In this document: piece after piece, positions 7,412-13,508 of the stretch | How positions within the stretch are numbered: position 1 is the first letter of the stretch | Layout: every line of letters starts with the position of its first letter | Assembly (NCBI GenBank): GCA_035574175.1 | Contig: DATLZB010000061.1 | Coordinates: 1-13,508 of the forward strand | Direction: 5' to 3' | From: DATLZB01 sp035574175 | GTDB taxonomy: Bacteria > Pseudomonadota > Alphaproteobacteria > Rhizobiales > Hyphomicrobiaceae | DNA length: 13,508 nt | Notes under the pieces: generated by a model | Seen by the model: only the letters and a program-made list of their open reading frames with translations | Told to the model about the DNA's origin: nothing | Database searches by the model: none | Position numbers and translations under genes: made by a program

Positions 7412-9526
7412 ATGCGACCCGACGCGCTCGCCCCTCTGTTTGCCTCCGCGCTGTCGATACCGGGCGTCGGCCCGCGCCTCCTCACGCTATTGAAAAAGGC
7501 GCTGCCTCTGCCCCCGGGGGCGACCCTCCCGCGCGTCATCGATCTGCTCTGGCACATGCCGACGGGTGTGATCGACCGGCGAGCCGAGCCGCGCATAAGG
7601 GACGCTGTGCCCGGCACCATCGCCACGCTCAAGGTAAGAATCTTGAAGCATCGCGTCCCCCCACGGGGCAGCAAGGCACCCCACAAGGTCGCCTGCGAGG
7701 ACGATACCGGCAGCCTCGACCTCGTGTTCTTTCATGCCGAACGCAAGTTTATCGAACGCCAGCTTCCCATCGGTAGCGAGCGCTACGTTTCCGGGCGCAT
7801 CGAACGCTACGGCGAGACGCTGCAGATGGTGCATCCCGATTACATCGTGGCCCCCGAGGCTCGCGCCGAGCTGCCGCTCCTGGAACCCGTCTATGGACTG
7901 ACCGCCGGGCTTTCGAGCAAGGTGCTGTCGAAGGCTTTACGTCAGGCGCTCGCCCGCGTGCCCGACCTACCCGAGTGGCAGGACCCGCAGTGGCTCGCCG
8001 CGCGCGGCTGGCCGGCGTTCCGCGCCGCTCTTTTCGCGTTGCACCGGCCGAGCGATCCCGCTGACGTCTCTGCCGGCGCTCCCGCCTGGCAGCGGCTTGC
8101 CTACGACGAGCTGTTGGCCGGCCAGCTGGCGCTGGCGCTGGTGCGGCAGGACTTCCGCGCTCAGCGCGGACGGAGGATCGCCGGCGACGGACGCATCCGG
8201 GAGCGTCTCGTCTCGTCGCTCCCCTTCTCGCTCACCGCCTCGCAGCGGGCGGCGCTCGCCGACATTGCGGCCGACATGGCCGCCCCCCACCGCATGCTGC
8301 GGCTGCTGCAGGGCGATGTCGGATCGGGCAAGACGGTGGTGGCCCTGCTCGCCATGGCCATCGCCGTCGAGGCGGGCGCCCAGGCCGCGCTGATGGCGCC
8401 GACCGACGTGCTCGCCCGCCAACACCTGGAAACCATCGAGCCCATTGCTGCCCGCGCCGGTCTTCGCGTCGGGCTGGTCACCGGCCGCGAGAAGGGCCGC
8501 GTGCGTCGGGAGCTGCTCTCCCGGCTCGCCACCGGCGAGATCGACATGGTGATCGGAACGCACGCCTTGTTCCAGCCCGACGTCGCCTTCCGCGATCTCG
8601 CCCTCGCCGTGATCGACGAGCAGCACCGCTTCGGCGTGTACCAGCGCCTTGCGCTGCAGGCCAAGAGCCCGGATGAGGGCGCCAACGTGCTGGTGATGAC
8701 CGCAACGCCCATCCCGCGCACGCTGCTGATGACGCACTACGGCGACCTCGACGTGTCGCGGCTGACGGAGAAGCCGGCCGGGCGAAAACCCGTCATCACC
8801 ACCATGCCCTCCCTGGCGCGCTTGGATGATGTCGTCGACGGCTTGCGCCGCATGATGGCGCAGGGCGCGCAGATCTACTGGGTGTGCCCACTGATCGAGA
8901 GCACCGGCAAGAGCGAGCTGGCGGCCGCCGAGGAGCGCCACGCCCACCTCGTGCAACACTTCGGAGAGGATCGCGTGGGCCTCATTCACGGCGCCATGCC
9001 GGGCGCCGCCAAGGACCGGGCGATGGCCGCTTTCGCCGCGGGGGCGCTCCGCATTCTGGTCTCGACCACCGTGATCGAGGTCGGCGTCAACGTGCCCAAC
9101 GCCACCGTCATGGTCATCGAGCACGCTGAGCGGTTCGGTCTGGCTCAGCTCCACCAGCTCCGCGGCCGCGTCGGGCGCGGCGAGCGCCAATCCTACTGCC
9201 TGCTCCTGCACGCCGAGCCGCTGAGCGAGACCGCCGACAAGCGTTTGCGCACGATGGTCGAGACCGAGGACGGTTTCGTGATCGCCGAGAAGGACCTTGA
9301 GCTGCGCGGCGGCGGCGAGGTGCTGGGCGCGCGCCAGAGCGGCATGCCCGAGTTTCGCGTGGCCGGCGTGCCGGGGGCTGATCGGCTGCTCGCCGCTGCC
9401 CGCGACGACGCTCGCTTGGTGCTGTCCTGCGATCCCACGCTCACCACTCCGCGGGGCCAAGCCTTGCGCCTGCTGCTCTATCTGTTCGAGCAGGACGAGG
9501 CCATTCGCCTGTTCCGGGCCGCCTGA
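7412..9526 (+). CDS. recG: ATP-dependent DNA helicase RecG
   Basis: Cytosolic SF2 translocase of 704 aa, normal for the family. RecG remodels stalled replication forks and Holliday-type junctions. The N-terminal part (about res 10-170) has a helix-hairpin-like IPGVGPRLLTLL and the OB-fold wedge region, with PTGVIDRR and FFHAE segments. The motor has Walker A GDVGSGKT (301-308), DEQH box (402-405), TATPIPRTL, and lobe 2 with STTVIEVGVNVPNAT and RGRVGR (584-589). The end, with LRGGGEVLGARQSG, holds the TRG-like and accessory part. All motor residues are intact. The ATG at 7412 gives the expected N-terminus; no strong Shine-Dalgarno precedes it (GCCACCCC). It is divergent from sdhE-mfd and convergent with the TIR-domain gene, 43 bp apart; only a weak 5-bp inverted repeat covers the recG stop. 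Confidence 0.97.
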   Translation: MRPDALAPLFASALSIPGVGPRLLTLLKKALPLPPGATLPRVIDLLWHMPTGVIDRRAEPRIRDAVPGTIATLKVRILKHRVPPRGSKAPHKVACEDDTGSLDLVFFHAERKFIERQLPIGSERYVSGRIERYGETLQMVHPDYIVAPEARAELPLLEPVYGLTAGLSSKVLSKALRQALARVPDLPEWQDPQWLAARGWPAFRAALFALHRPSDPADVSAGAPAWQRLAYDELLAGQLALALVRQDFRAQRGRRIAGDGRIRERLVSSLPFSLTASQRAALADIAADMAAPHRMLRLLQGDVGSGKTVVALLAMAIAVEAGAQAALMAPTDVLARQHLETIEPIAARAGLRVGLVTGREKGRVRRELLSRLATGEIDMVIGTHALFQPDVAFRDLALAVIDEQHRFGVYQRLALQAKSPDEGANVLVMTATPIPRTLLMTHYGDLDVSRLTEKPAGRKPVITTMPSLARLDDVVDGLRRMMAQGAQIYWVCPLIESTGKSELAAAEERHAHLVQHFGEDRVGLIHGAMPGAAKDRAMAAFAAGALRILVSTTVIEVGVNVPNATVMVIEHAERFGLAQLHQLRGRVGRGERQSYCLLLHAEPLSETADKRLRTMVETEDGFVIAEKDLELRGGGEVLGARQSGMPEFRVAGVPGADRLLAAARDDARLVLSCDPTLTTPRGQALRLLLYLFEQDEAIRLFRAA

Positions 9527-9569
9527 GGCGGGCGGCTTGCGCTCGAGCCTGATGACGCACGCGCCTACC

Positions 9570-10136
9570 TCAAGGGTCCCGCTCCTTGAGCGCAATGCCG
9601 CGCGCGGCGAGCGAGGCGCGCAGCCGGGTGGCATCATCCACTGGAATGGCATGCAAGCTGCCGAAGCCGAGCGGGACGTCGGCGAGGTCGAAGCCGGCGA
9701 CGTAGGTGGTGATCAGCTTGGAGGCCCGCTGCGCACGCCGAGCCTCGTCGCGCACATAGGGCGACAGCACCGAGGCCGGCGACCACACCACGATTACGCA
9801 ACGGGCCGCCTCGATCGCTCCGACGATGGCCTGGTCAAAGTCCTCGCCCCCGATGAAGTCCTGGTCCCAATCAACGCTCGCGCCGCCGCTGCGCAGGCGT
9901 GCCACCAGCCCCCTTACGATGTCGAAGTCCTGGTGCGAGTAGGAGATGAAGATGCGTTGGCTCTGCGCGCCGCCCCTTCCCTTAAGCGGCGGCACCGCCG
10001 GCCCCCTCGGCTCCGGCCCATGCCGCAAGACCCGCACCGGGCCGCGCGCCGCCGCACGGATGGCCTGACGCCGCATGCTGCCTGGAGTGCCCGCAACGCC
10101 CCTACCGTTGCCGCCGGAGGAGGATGCTTTCGCCAT
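9570..10136 (-). CDS. TIR-domain protein, third gene of the ParA-RHH-TIR unit
   Basis: Predicted 188-aa soluble protein with one Toll/interleukin-1 receptor domain. Bacterial TIR domains are often NAD+-cleaving enzymes, used in anti-phage immunity or as virulence factors; the role here is unproven. The domain spans about res 60-185: strand A with box 1 RIFISYSHQDFD (61-72), BB-loop region WDQDFIGGEDF (90-100), CVIVVWSP (113-120) and SPYVRDEARRA (125-135), where E131 sits at the place of the catalytic glutamate of TIR NADases. Residues 1-58 are a Gly/Pro/Arg-rich, probably disordered tail with no sensor domain, signal peptide or TM segment. The ATG at 10136 was taken as start; M21 at 10076 is an alternative, and no strong Shine-Dalgarno is visible. 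The gene lies 21 bp after the RHH gene, same strand, so is likely cotranscribed. TIR assignment is strong; NADase activity is inferred. Confidence 0.85.
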   Translation of the reverse strand: MAKASSSGGNGRGVAGTPGSMRRQAIRAAARGPVRVLRHGPEPRGPAVPPLKGRGGAQSQRIFISYSHQDFDIVRGLVARLRSGGASVDWDQDFIGGEDFDQAIVGAIEAARCVIVVWSPASVLSPYVRDEARRAQRASKLITTYVAGFDLADVPLGFGSLHAIPVDDATRLRASLAARGIALKERDP

Positions 10137-10157
10137 GGTCCGCCGCCCGCCCGTGCT

Positions 10158-10451
10158 TCATGCGATCGGCTTTTCGCCGTAGCGGCGAAACAGCAGGTTG
10201 AGCGCTTCGAGGCCCAGGTCCTGCACTGTGCGGTTGTGCTCGCGGGCAATTCTGTCCAGCACCTCCTTGGCCAGGGGATGCATGTAGATCGAGATGCCTT
10301 TGAGCGCCTTGCGGCCTTTGCCGATGGGATACTTGGCGGCTTCGGCGGCGCGCTCGGACTTGCGCTGCTCCACCCCCGAACGCGCCCTGATGGCGGCCTT
10401 GCGGGCAGCGGCGGACGTTGCCGGCTTGCGGCTGGCGGGCGAGCGCGTCAT
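10158..10451 (-). CDS. Ribbon-helix-helix DNA-binding protein, probable ParA partner
   Basis: Small basic protein of 97 aa. The C-terminal half fits a ribbon-helix-helix fold: strand KGISIYM (51-57), helix A from PLAKEVLDRIAREH (59-72), the turn NRT, and helix B TVQDLGLEALNLLFRR (75-90). This pattern resembles the RHH proteins encoded beside small ParA ATPases (ParG-like centromere binders) and CopG-type antitoxins. Residues 1-50 are Ala/Arg/Lys-rich and probably disordered, as is the ParG tail that carries an arginine finger for its ParA partner. Its ATG overlaps the ParA stop in ATGA (10451-10448), so translation is likely coupled. Predicted role: bind the heptad array upstream of the ParA gene, as operator and possibly as centromere. 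No toxin gene is adjacent, which argues against a simple antitoxin, unless the TIR protein plays that part. Confidence 0.78.
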   Translation of the reverse strand: MTRSPASRKPATSAAARKAAIRARSGVEQRKSERAAEAAKYPIGKGRKALKGISIYMHPLAKEVLDRIAREHNRTVQDLGLEALNLLFRRYGEKPIA

Positions 10452-11116
10452 GCCATCACCCGTCGTGCTGCCTTGGCCAGCCGCCGGTCGAAGGCGGCAA
10501 GCTGCTGGTAGAGCGCCTCTATCGCCTTGGCGGCCTTGCGCCCCGGTGCGCTCTCGGTGACGCCCTTGCCTTCCTTCAGCGCCTTGGCGAGGTCCACCTG
10601 ATCCTCGATGGTGAGCGCGAGCAGGCTGGCGCCGAACTCCTTCCCGATCGCCTCGATGTCGGCGCTGGCCTTGGCGTCCCTCCCCGGGGCGTTGCGCACC
10701 ACCACCGTCTTGGACAATGCGTGAATGCGCTTGAGGTAGTCGAGCGTCTCTCGCAAGGCGAACTGGTCGAGCACGCTGGCGCGCGTCGGAACAATGACGA
10801 GATCGGCTGCTGCCGCCGCGTAGATCAGGCTCTTGTCGACGGAGGGAGGCGTATCGATCAGCACAAGCTCGCTCCCCGTCTCACGTGCCGCCTCCAGCAT
10901 GCCGTCGAGGCCCGCCGGCGTGCCGTGCACCACCGCCGGCTCGTCGGTGTTGATGCGTGCCTCCCGCAGCTCCGACCACTGCTCGGCCGACCGCTGCGGA
11001 TCGAGATCGAACACCGAGACCGTCAGTCCCTTGGCCATGGCGGCCACGGCGAGGTGCAAGAGAAGGGTAGTCTTGCCGCTGCCGCCCTTCTGACTGACGA
11101 CGCTCCACACACGCAC
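10448..11116 (-). CDS. Small ParA-family ATPase (type Ib-like, no N-terminal HTH)
   Basis: Deviant Walker A ATPase of 222 aa, the size of type Ib ParA/ParF proteins. These use ATP-dependent dimerisation on nucleoid DNA to move or position plasmids or protein cargo. The motif SQKGGSGKTT (8-17) includes the signature lysine K10 and catalytic K15. A' motif FDLDPQ (36-41) and Walker B VLIDTPP (85-91, D88) are intact, followed by VIVPTRAS. It begins at the P-loop with no DNA-binding extension, so DNA site recognition should come from the RHH partner, whose gene overlaps by 4 nt. The GTG at 11116 was chosen: it starts 7 residues before the P-loop motif and has GGAG 9 nt upstream; a second GTG at 11110 is possible. 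A chromosomal gene with no replication gene beside it suggests either a plasmid/ICE remnant or a role other than plasmid segregation. Confidence 0.9.
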   Translation of the reverse strand: MRVWSVVSQKGGSGKTTLLLHLAVAAMAKGLTVSVFDLDPQRSAEQWSELREARINTDEPAVVHGTPAGLDGMLEAARETGSELVLIDTPPSVDKSLIYAAAAADLVIVPTRASVLDQFALRETLDYLKRIHALSKTVVVRNAPGRDAKASADIEAIGKEFGASLLALTIEDQVDLAKALKEGKGVTESAPGRKAAKAIEALYQQLAAFDRRLAKAARRVMA

Positions 11117-11125
11117 CTGCGGCTA

Positions 11126-11130
11126 CTCCG
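11126..11130 (-). promoter_or_regulatory. Ribosome binding site deciding the GTG start of the ParA gene
   Basis: Minus-strand CGGAG (11130-11126), 9 nt before the GTG at 11116. There is no ATG near the P-loop, so this site supports the GTG start. Confidence 0.55.
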
Positions 11131-11143
11131 CCCCGTTGGCACT

Positions 11144-11175
11144 GTTGCTAGCAGCTAGCAACTGGCTGCTAGCAG
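11144..11175. repeat. GCTAGC heptad array with nested palindromes; candidate operator/centromere of the ParA-RHH unit
   Basis: Four 7-bp units in phase: GCTAGCA (11147-11153), GCTAGCA (11154-11160), degenerate ACTGGCT (11161-11167) and GCTAGCA (11168-11174). Within them are a perfect inverted repeat with 9-bp arms and a 1-bp centre (11144-11162) and a perfect 10-bp palindrome CTGCTAGCAG (11166-11175). The array ends 28 bp before the ParA GTG and would sit in the 5' leader or core promoter. RHH centromere binders such as omega are known to bind arrays of 7-bp units that double as promoter operators. That this array is such a site is inferred from spacing and position. I noticed no other GCTAGC in the window, but did not count by program. 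Confidence 0.7.
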
Positions 11176-11228
11176 AGAACTTGCTTAGCCTTCCTGCGTT
11201 GCCTGCGCAAGTTGCTTTGCCGCAAACC

Positions 11229-11243
11229 GCCCCTCATGGGGGC
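11229..11243. repeat. Small hairpin in the ParA / exported-protein divergent gap
   Basis: GCCCC (11229-11233) and GGGGC (11239-11243) around a 5-nt loop. It lies in the remaining part of the 272-bp gap (11117-11388), about 145 bp before the downstream ATG. No convincing promoter was found in this gap for either gene. A leader hairpin or chance are both possible. Confidence 0.2.
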
Positions 11244-11372
11244 TATGTTCGGGGTGGCCCGCGGCGAGGGTGCGGCGATCGAGACCTGGGAGCCGTGGCG
11301 GAAACTGGTTAGCCTGGAACGTGGGGAGAGGACGGGTTGGCGCAGCCTTCGGGCAGCGGCTCGCAGTGGGTT

Positions 11373-11381
11373 GGAGGGAGG
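11373..11381 (+). promoter_or_regulatory. Strong ribosome binding site of the six-cysteine exported protein
   Basis: GGAGGGAGG followed by 7 nt and the ATG at 11389. It is the best Shine-Dalgarno in the window and fixes the start against an in-frame upstream start at 11212. Confidence 0.8.
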
Positions 11382-11388
11382 AACGCAG

Positions 11389-12033
11389 ATGTTTGCCGCA
11401 CGTTCAGCGAGTGCCCTAGCCCGTCTGCTGCCGTTCGCTTCCCTCGCCCTTGCGTTCACCGCCGCTGCGGCCGAAGTGGATGCCGCGCTCATGGAGCGCA
11501 TGGCCAAGGAGAAAGCCGGTCGCCACGCCTGCAAAGTCGCCATCTGCGATGTCGCGCGCAACCGCAGGGCCGAAGGCCCCGATATCGCCTGTAGCATCGT
11601 CAAGACCTGGACGGTCGGCGATCTTAAGGAGGGCGTGCTCAAAGGCCGGCTCGACTGGCCCTGGGGTCATGCCCAGTGCCAAGCCGACATCCGGCTTGAC
11701 CGCAAAACGCTGGCGCAAGTGCTTACCGCCGACCGTATCGAGGTGAAGCTTGCCAAGCATAGGGTTGCCTGCACGCTCGATCAGAAAGAGGGCGCAGGCA
11801 AGTACACGATCTCGTTTGCCATCATGCCGACCGTGACCTTTGCCGGCGGCAAGGCCATCCGCGCGACGCTCAACTGGTCCGAGATTGAGGGCTCGGCGCT
11901 GGCCAAGGGCGCGGTTTGGTCGGCGGCCACGCTGGACAACCACATCGGGGTCTTCGAAACCGCAACCCTCGAGACCATCAACGCCTTCTTTAGCGACAGG
12001 TGCGACGAGGTGAAGGACGAGCTCGGCAGATAG
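11389..12033 (+). CDS. Exported protein of unknown function with six cysteines
   Basis: I do not recognise a named family. The 214-aa product starts with a clear Sec signal peptide (about res 1-28, hydrophobic LLPFASLALAFTAAAA, cleavage near AAA|EV). The mature part has exactly six cysteines, C48, C53, C68, C97, C128 and C205, which could make three disulfides in the periplasm. Visible segments: CKVAICDVARN (48-58), LDWPWGHAQCQADIRLD (88-104), LAKHRVACTLDQ (121-132), then a beta-like stretch YTISFAIMPTVTF (139-151) and the ending FFSDRCDEV. There are no TM segments after the signal peptide and no lipobox. The layout suggests a compact periplasmic, mostly beta protein. It is divergent from the ParA unit and convergent with the DUF502 gene, 32 bp apart, so it is a single-gene transcription unit. 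A link with the ParA-RHH-TIR unit is possible only through the shared upstream gap. Confidence 0.75.
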   Translation: MFAARSASALARLLPFASLALAFTAAAAEVDAALMERMAKEKAGRHACKVAICDVARNRRAEGPDIACSIVKTWTVGDLKEGVLKGRLDWPWGHAQCQADIRLDRKTLAQVLTADRIEVKLAKHRVACTLDQKEGAGKYTISFAIMPTVTFAGGKAIRATLNWSEIEGSALAKGAVWSAATLDNHIGVFETATLETINAFFSDRCDEVKDELGR

Positions 12034-12065
12034 CGGCGCTCGATCGCTGGTGGCGGCTGCGCGCC

Positions 12066-12863
12066 TCATCCGCTTGCTCGGTGGGCCCCTTCTCCGTGTG
12101 CGGCTTCCGCCTTGGCGGCTTCCGCGATCTCGCGCATGCGCTCCTGATAGTCAGGCATGACCATGCCGGCCGAGATGACGATCTTGGCGGCATCCTCAAC
12201 GCTCATCTTGAGGTAGATGACGTCCTTGCGCGGCACGATGGATACGAAACCGGTGGGGGGCATGAAGCCGGTTGGCATCCACACGATGACGTGATCGGTC
12301 TCCCCGCCGGGCGCCACCGCCTCGATCTCGCCGGTAGCATCCGCCGTCACGTAGACGAGCGACCAGATGCCTTTTGACGGAAACTCGATGAGGCCCACCT
12401 TGGCAAACCCGGTGCCCGGCGCCGCCGCCACCACCATCGACTCAAAGAGCTGCTTCAAGCCCCGATAAAGGTTGCGCACGATCGGCATGCGATTGAGGGC
12501 CTGTTCGCCGGAAGTGATCAGGGTCTGCCCAAGCAGGTTGGCCGCGAGCGCACCGATCAGCGTCAGCAGTACGATGGCAAAGATGAGGCCGAACCCCGGT
12601 ACCGTGGAAGGCAGATAGGTGTCGAGGATGTGGATGGGCGGCATCAGCGGCTTCATCCATGCATCGACGACGGTGATGAACCACCACACGATATAGAGCG
12701 TGAGGGCCACCGGCCCGACCACCACGAGACCGGTCAGGAAGTTGGTGCGAAGGCGGTGCCAGATGCGCATGCGCCTGCTCGCCCCGTCGGGGGCGGCATT
12801 GGGGAGGATGGCCGCGCTCGGGCGCTGCCTCCGTTGGGGGTCTGGGTCAACGATGTCGTTCAT
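12066..12863 (-). CDS. DUF502 family integral membrane protein
   Basis: Inner-membrane protein of 265 aa; the family is widespread and its function is not established. A cytosolic N-terminal tail (1-40) precedes TM1 (about 43-67, TGLVVVGPVALTLYIVWWF) and TM2 (about 90-113, FGLIFAIVLLTLIGALAANLLG). A soluble domain follows with the family blocks MPIVRNLYRGLKQ (126-138), FPSKGIWSLVYVT (161-173), WMPTGFMPPTGFVSIVP (195-211) and MSVEDAAKIVISAGMVMP (220-237). The tail is Ala/Glu-rich. The ATG at 12863 (MNDIVD) has a weak GGGATGG upstream; M32 (MRIWHRLRT) would give a shorter product closer to many family members. In related genomes a DUF502 gene is often close to recG; here the ParA-RHH-TIR block and the exported-protein gene lie between them. 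Confidence 0.9.
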   Translation of the reverse strand: MNDIVDPDPQRRQRPSAAILPNAAPDGASRRMRIWHRLRTNFLTGLVVVGPVALTLYIVWWFITVVDAWMKPLMPPIHILDTYLPSTVPGFGLIFAIVLLTLIGALAANLLGQTLITSGEQALNRMPIVRNLYRGLKQLFESMVVAAAPGTGFAKVGLIEFPSKGIWSLVYVTADATGEIEAVAPGGETDHVIVWMPTGFMPPTGFVSIVPRKDVIYLKMSVEDAAKIVISAGMVMPDYQERMREIAEAAKAEAAHGEGAHRASG

Positions 12864-12941
12864 TGCGTTGCCATCCCGCAGCCCGCGCTCGACGGCGCTG
12901 TAGCCCGGTCGCCGCAAAGTCCGGTTTCAGACGCAGTCGCT

Positions 12942-12992
12942 CCGGAAGGCCGTCATCCGGCAATGCTACGCTGGATGGGTGGGATGTCCAGC
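12942..12992. other. Two small inverted repeats downstream of the SPOR-protein gene
   Basis: CCGGA (12942-12946) with TCCGG (12956-12960), and GCTGGA (12970-12975) with TCCAGC (12987-12992). They lie in the 166-bp gap between the SPOR-gene stop and the DUF502 start, so could form the 3' end of the SPOR transcript or lie in the DUF502 leader. Stems are short and no T-run follows either, so a terminator call is not justified. Confidence 0.25.
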
Positions 12993-13029
12993 CCCGCCGC
13001 TCGACAATGCAAACGGTCCTTGAGCGGGC

Positions 13030-13508
13030 CTACTGGGCCACGATGAGGCAATCGAGGCCGTCGCTCTTGAGCTTGGCGCACAAGGTGCGCGGCTCGCTGG
13101 CATTGGCAAACGGCCCGAGGCGAACGCGGTAGAGCGTGCCCATGTTGCCGACCACGGTCTCGTCGATCTCGGTCTTGAGCGCAGCAATGTCTGGCCCATG
13201 CTTCTCGCGCAGACGCGCCGCGAGCGCCTGCGCCTCCGCGTGGCTGCGCACGGCTGCGACCTGCAGCCGGTAACGTCCGCCGGCCGCCTCCTTGCGCGCG
13301 GCGGCTGCCGCGGCCGGCCGCAGTGCCGGCGCCGAGGTCTCCGCCGCCCACTCGGCCGACGCTATAGAAGAGGTGGTCGTTTCGCTCCATGCCTTGGCGG
13401 AGTGGGGCCGCTTGGCCTCTGCCGTCGCTGCCTTTACCTCCGTACCCTGGCGCCAGGAGGAGGTCGCGCTGGCCGGTGGCGCCGGCGCCGGTGACGACGT
13501 CGAGGCGG
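13030..13508 (-). CDS. SPOR-domain protein, C-terminal part (N-terminus outside the window)
   Basis: The reading frame is open from the right edge to a TAG at 13032-13030, giving 158 visible residues. The first roughly 75 are an Ala/Pro/Ser/Thr-rich linker, low in order. The last roughly 82 form a SPOR domain: GRYRLQVAAV (visible res 77-86), a helix with EAQALAARLREKHG, then TLYRVRLGPFANASEP and the closing helix and strand LKSDGLDCLIVAQ. SPOR domains bind denuded glycan strands of septal peptidoglycan, so such proteins usually act in the periplasm at division sites, tethered by an N-terminal TM segment that would lie beyond the edge. The visible start codons inside the frame (a GTG at 13251) are internal and would cut into the SPOR strand. 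An RlpA, FtsN-like or D-alanyl-D-alanine carboxypeptidase fusion cannot be told apart without the missing part. Confidence 0.85.
   Translation of the reverse strand, partial: ASTSSPAPAPPASATSSWRQGTEVKAATAEAKRPHSAKAWSETTTSSIASAEWAAETSAPALRPAAAAAARKEAAGGRYRLQVAAVRSHAEAQALAARLREKHGPDIAALKTEIDETVVGNMGTLYRVRLGPFANASEPRTLCAKLKSDGLDCLIVAQ

Noticed and set aside
9521..9534. Inverted repeat over the recG stop as a terminator
   Set aside because: CCGCC-TGA-GGCGG is only a 5-bp stem and no T-run follows.
7967..9652. Open frame of 561 codons on the minus strand opposite recG
   Set aside because: It runs antisense through intact RecG motifs and shows no domain.
10158..10451. RHH protein as a classic toxin-antitoxin antitoxin
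   Set aside because: No RelE/ParE/MazF-like toxin frame is beside it; the overlap with a ParA gene and the heptad array fit a partition-type DNA binder better.
9297..10511. Open frame of 404 codons on the plus strand across the end of recG and the TIR and RHH genes
   Set aside because: It overlaps three genes with recognised domains and has no motif of its own.
12953..13390. Open frame of 145 codons on the minus strand over the SPOR gene
   Set aside because: It is a different frame from the one holding the SPOR domain, which stays open to the window edge.

Overview
The window is GC-rich, densely coded DNA that looks chromosomal and alphaproteobacterial, most likely Hyphomicrobiales (Rhizobiales). 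The reasons are the HspQ, IalB-family, SdhE-Mfd/RecG, DUF502 and SPOR-domain genes, whose protein sequences read as typical of that order. No rRNA, tRNA, transposase, integrase or CRISPR array was seen. No gene-free stretch exceeds about 270 bp.

Layout, left to right: hspQ (+) converges on an IalB-family secreted protein (-), with a 10-bp-stem hairpin between them. A YejA-like peptide-binding lipid/peptide-transport type periplasmic protein (+) diverges from the IalB gene and converges, 5 bp apart, on mfd (-), the transcription-repair coupling factor. mfd lies 23 bp downstream of sdhE (-), and this pair is divergent from recG (+), the branched-DNA helicase. This centre block is housekeeping DNA repair plus a respiratory assembly factor.

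The region from 9527 to 12065 looks like accessory DNA between recG and the DUF502 gene. It holds a tight three-gene unit on the minus strand: a small ParA-type ATPase (GTG start), a ribbon-helix-helix DNA-binding protein overlapping it by ATGA, and a TIR-domain protein 21 bp further on. Directly upstream of the ParA start lies a striking array of GCTAGC-type heptads with nested perfect palindromes (11144-11175). Organised like a plasmid type Ib partition locus (ParA + RHH + upstream centromere/operator) but with a TIR effector gene as third member, this is the most interesting candidate system in the window. A divergent gene for a six-cysteine exported protein of unknown function follows.

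The right end carries a two-TM DUF502 membrane protein (-) and the C-terminal part of a SPOR-domain protein (-) that runs off the window edge. All positions were read by eye from the sequence; no similarity search, promoter model or structure prediction was run.
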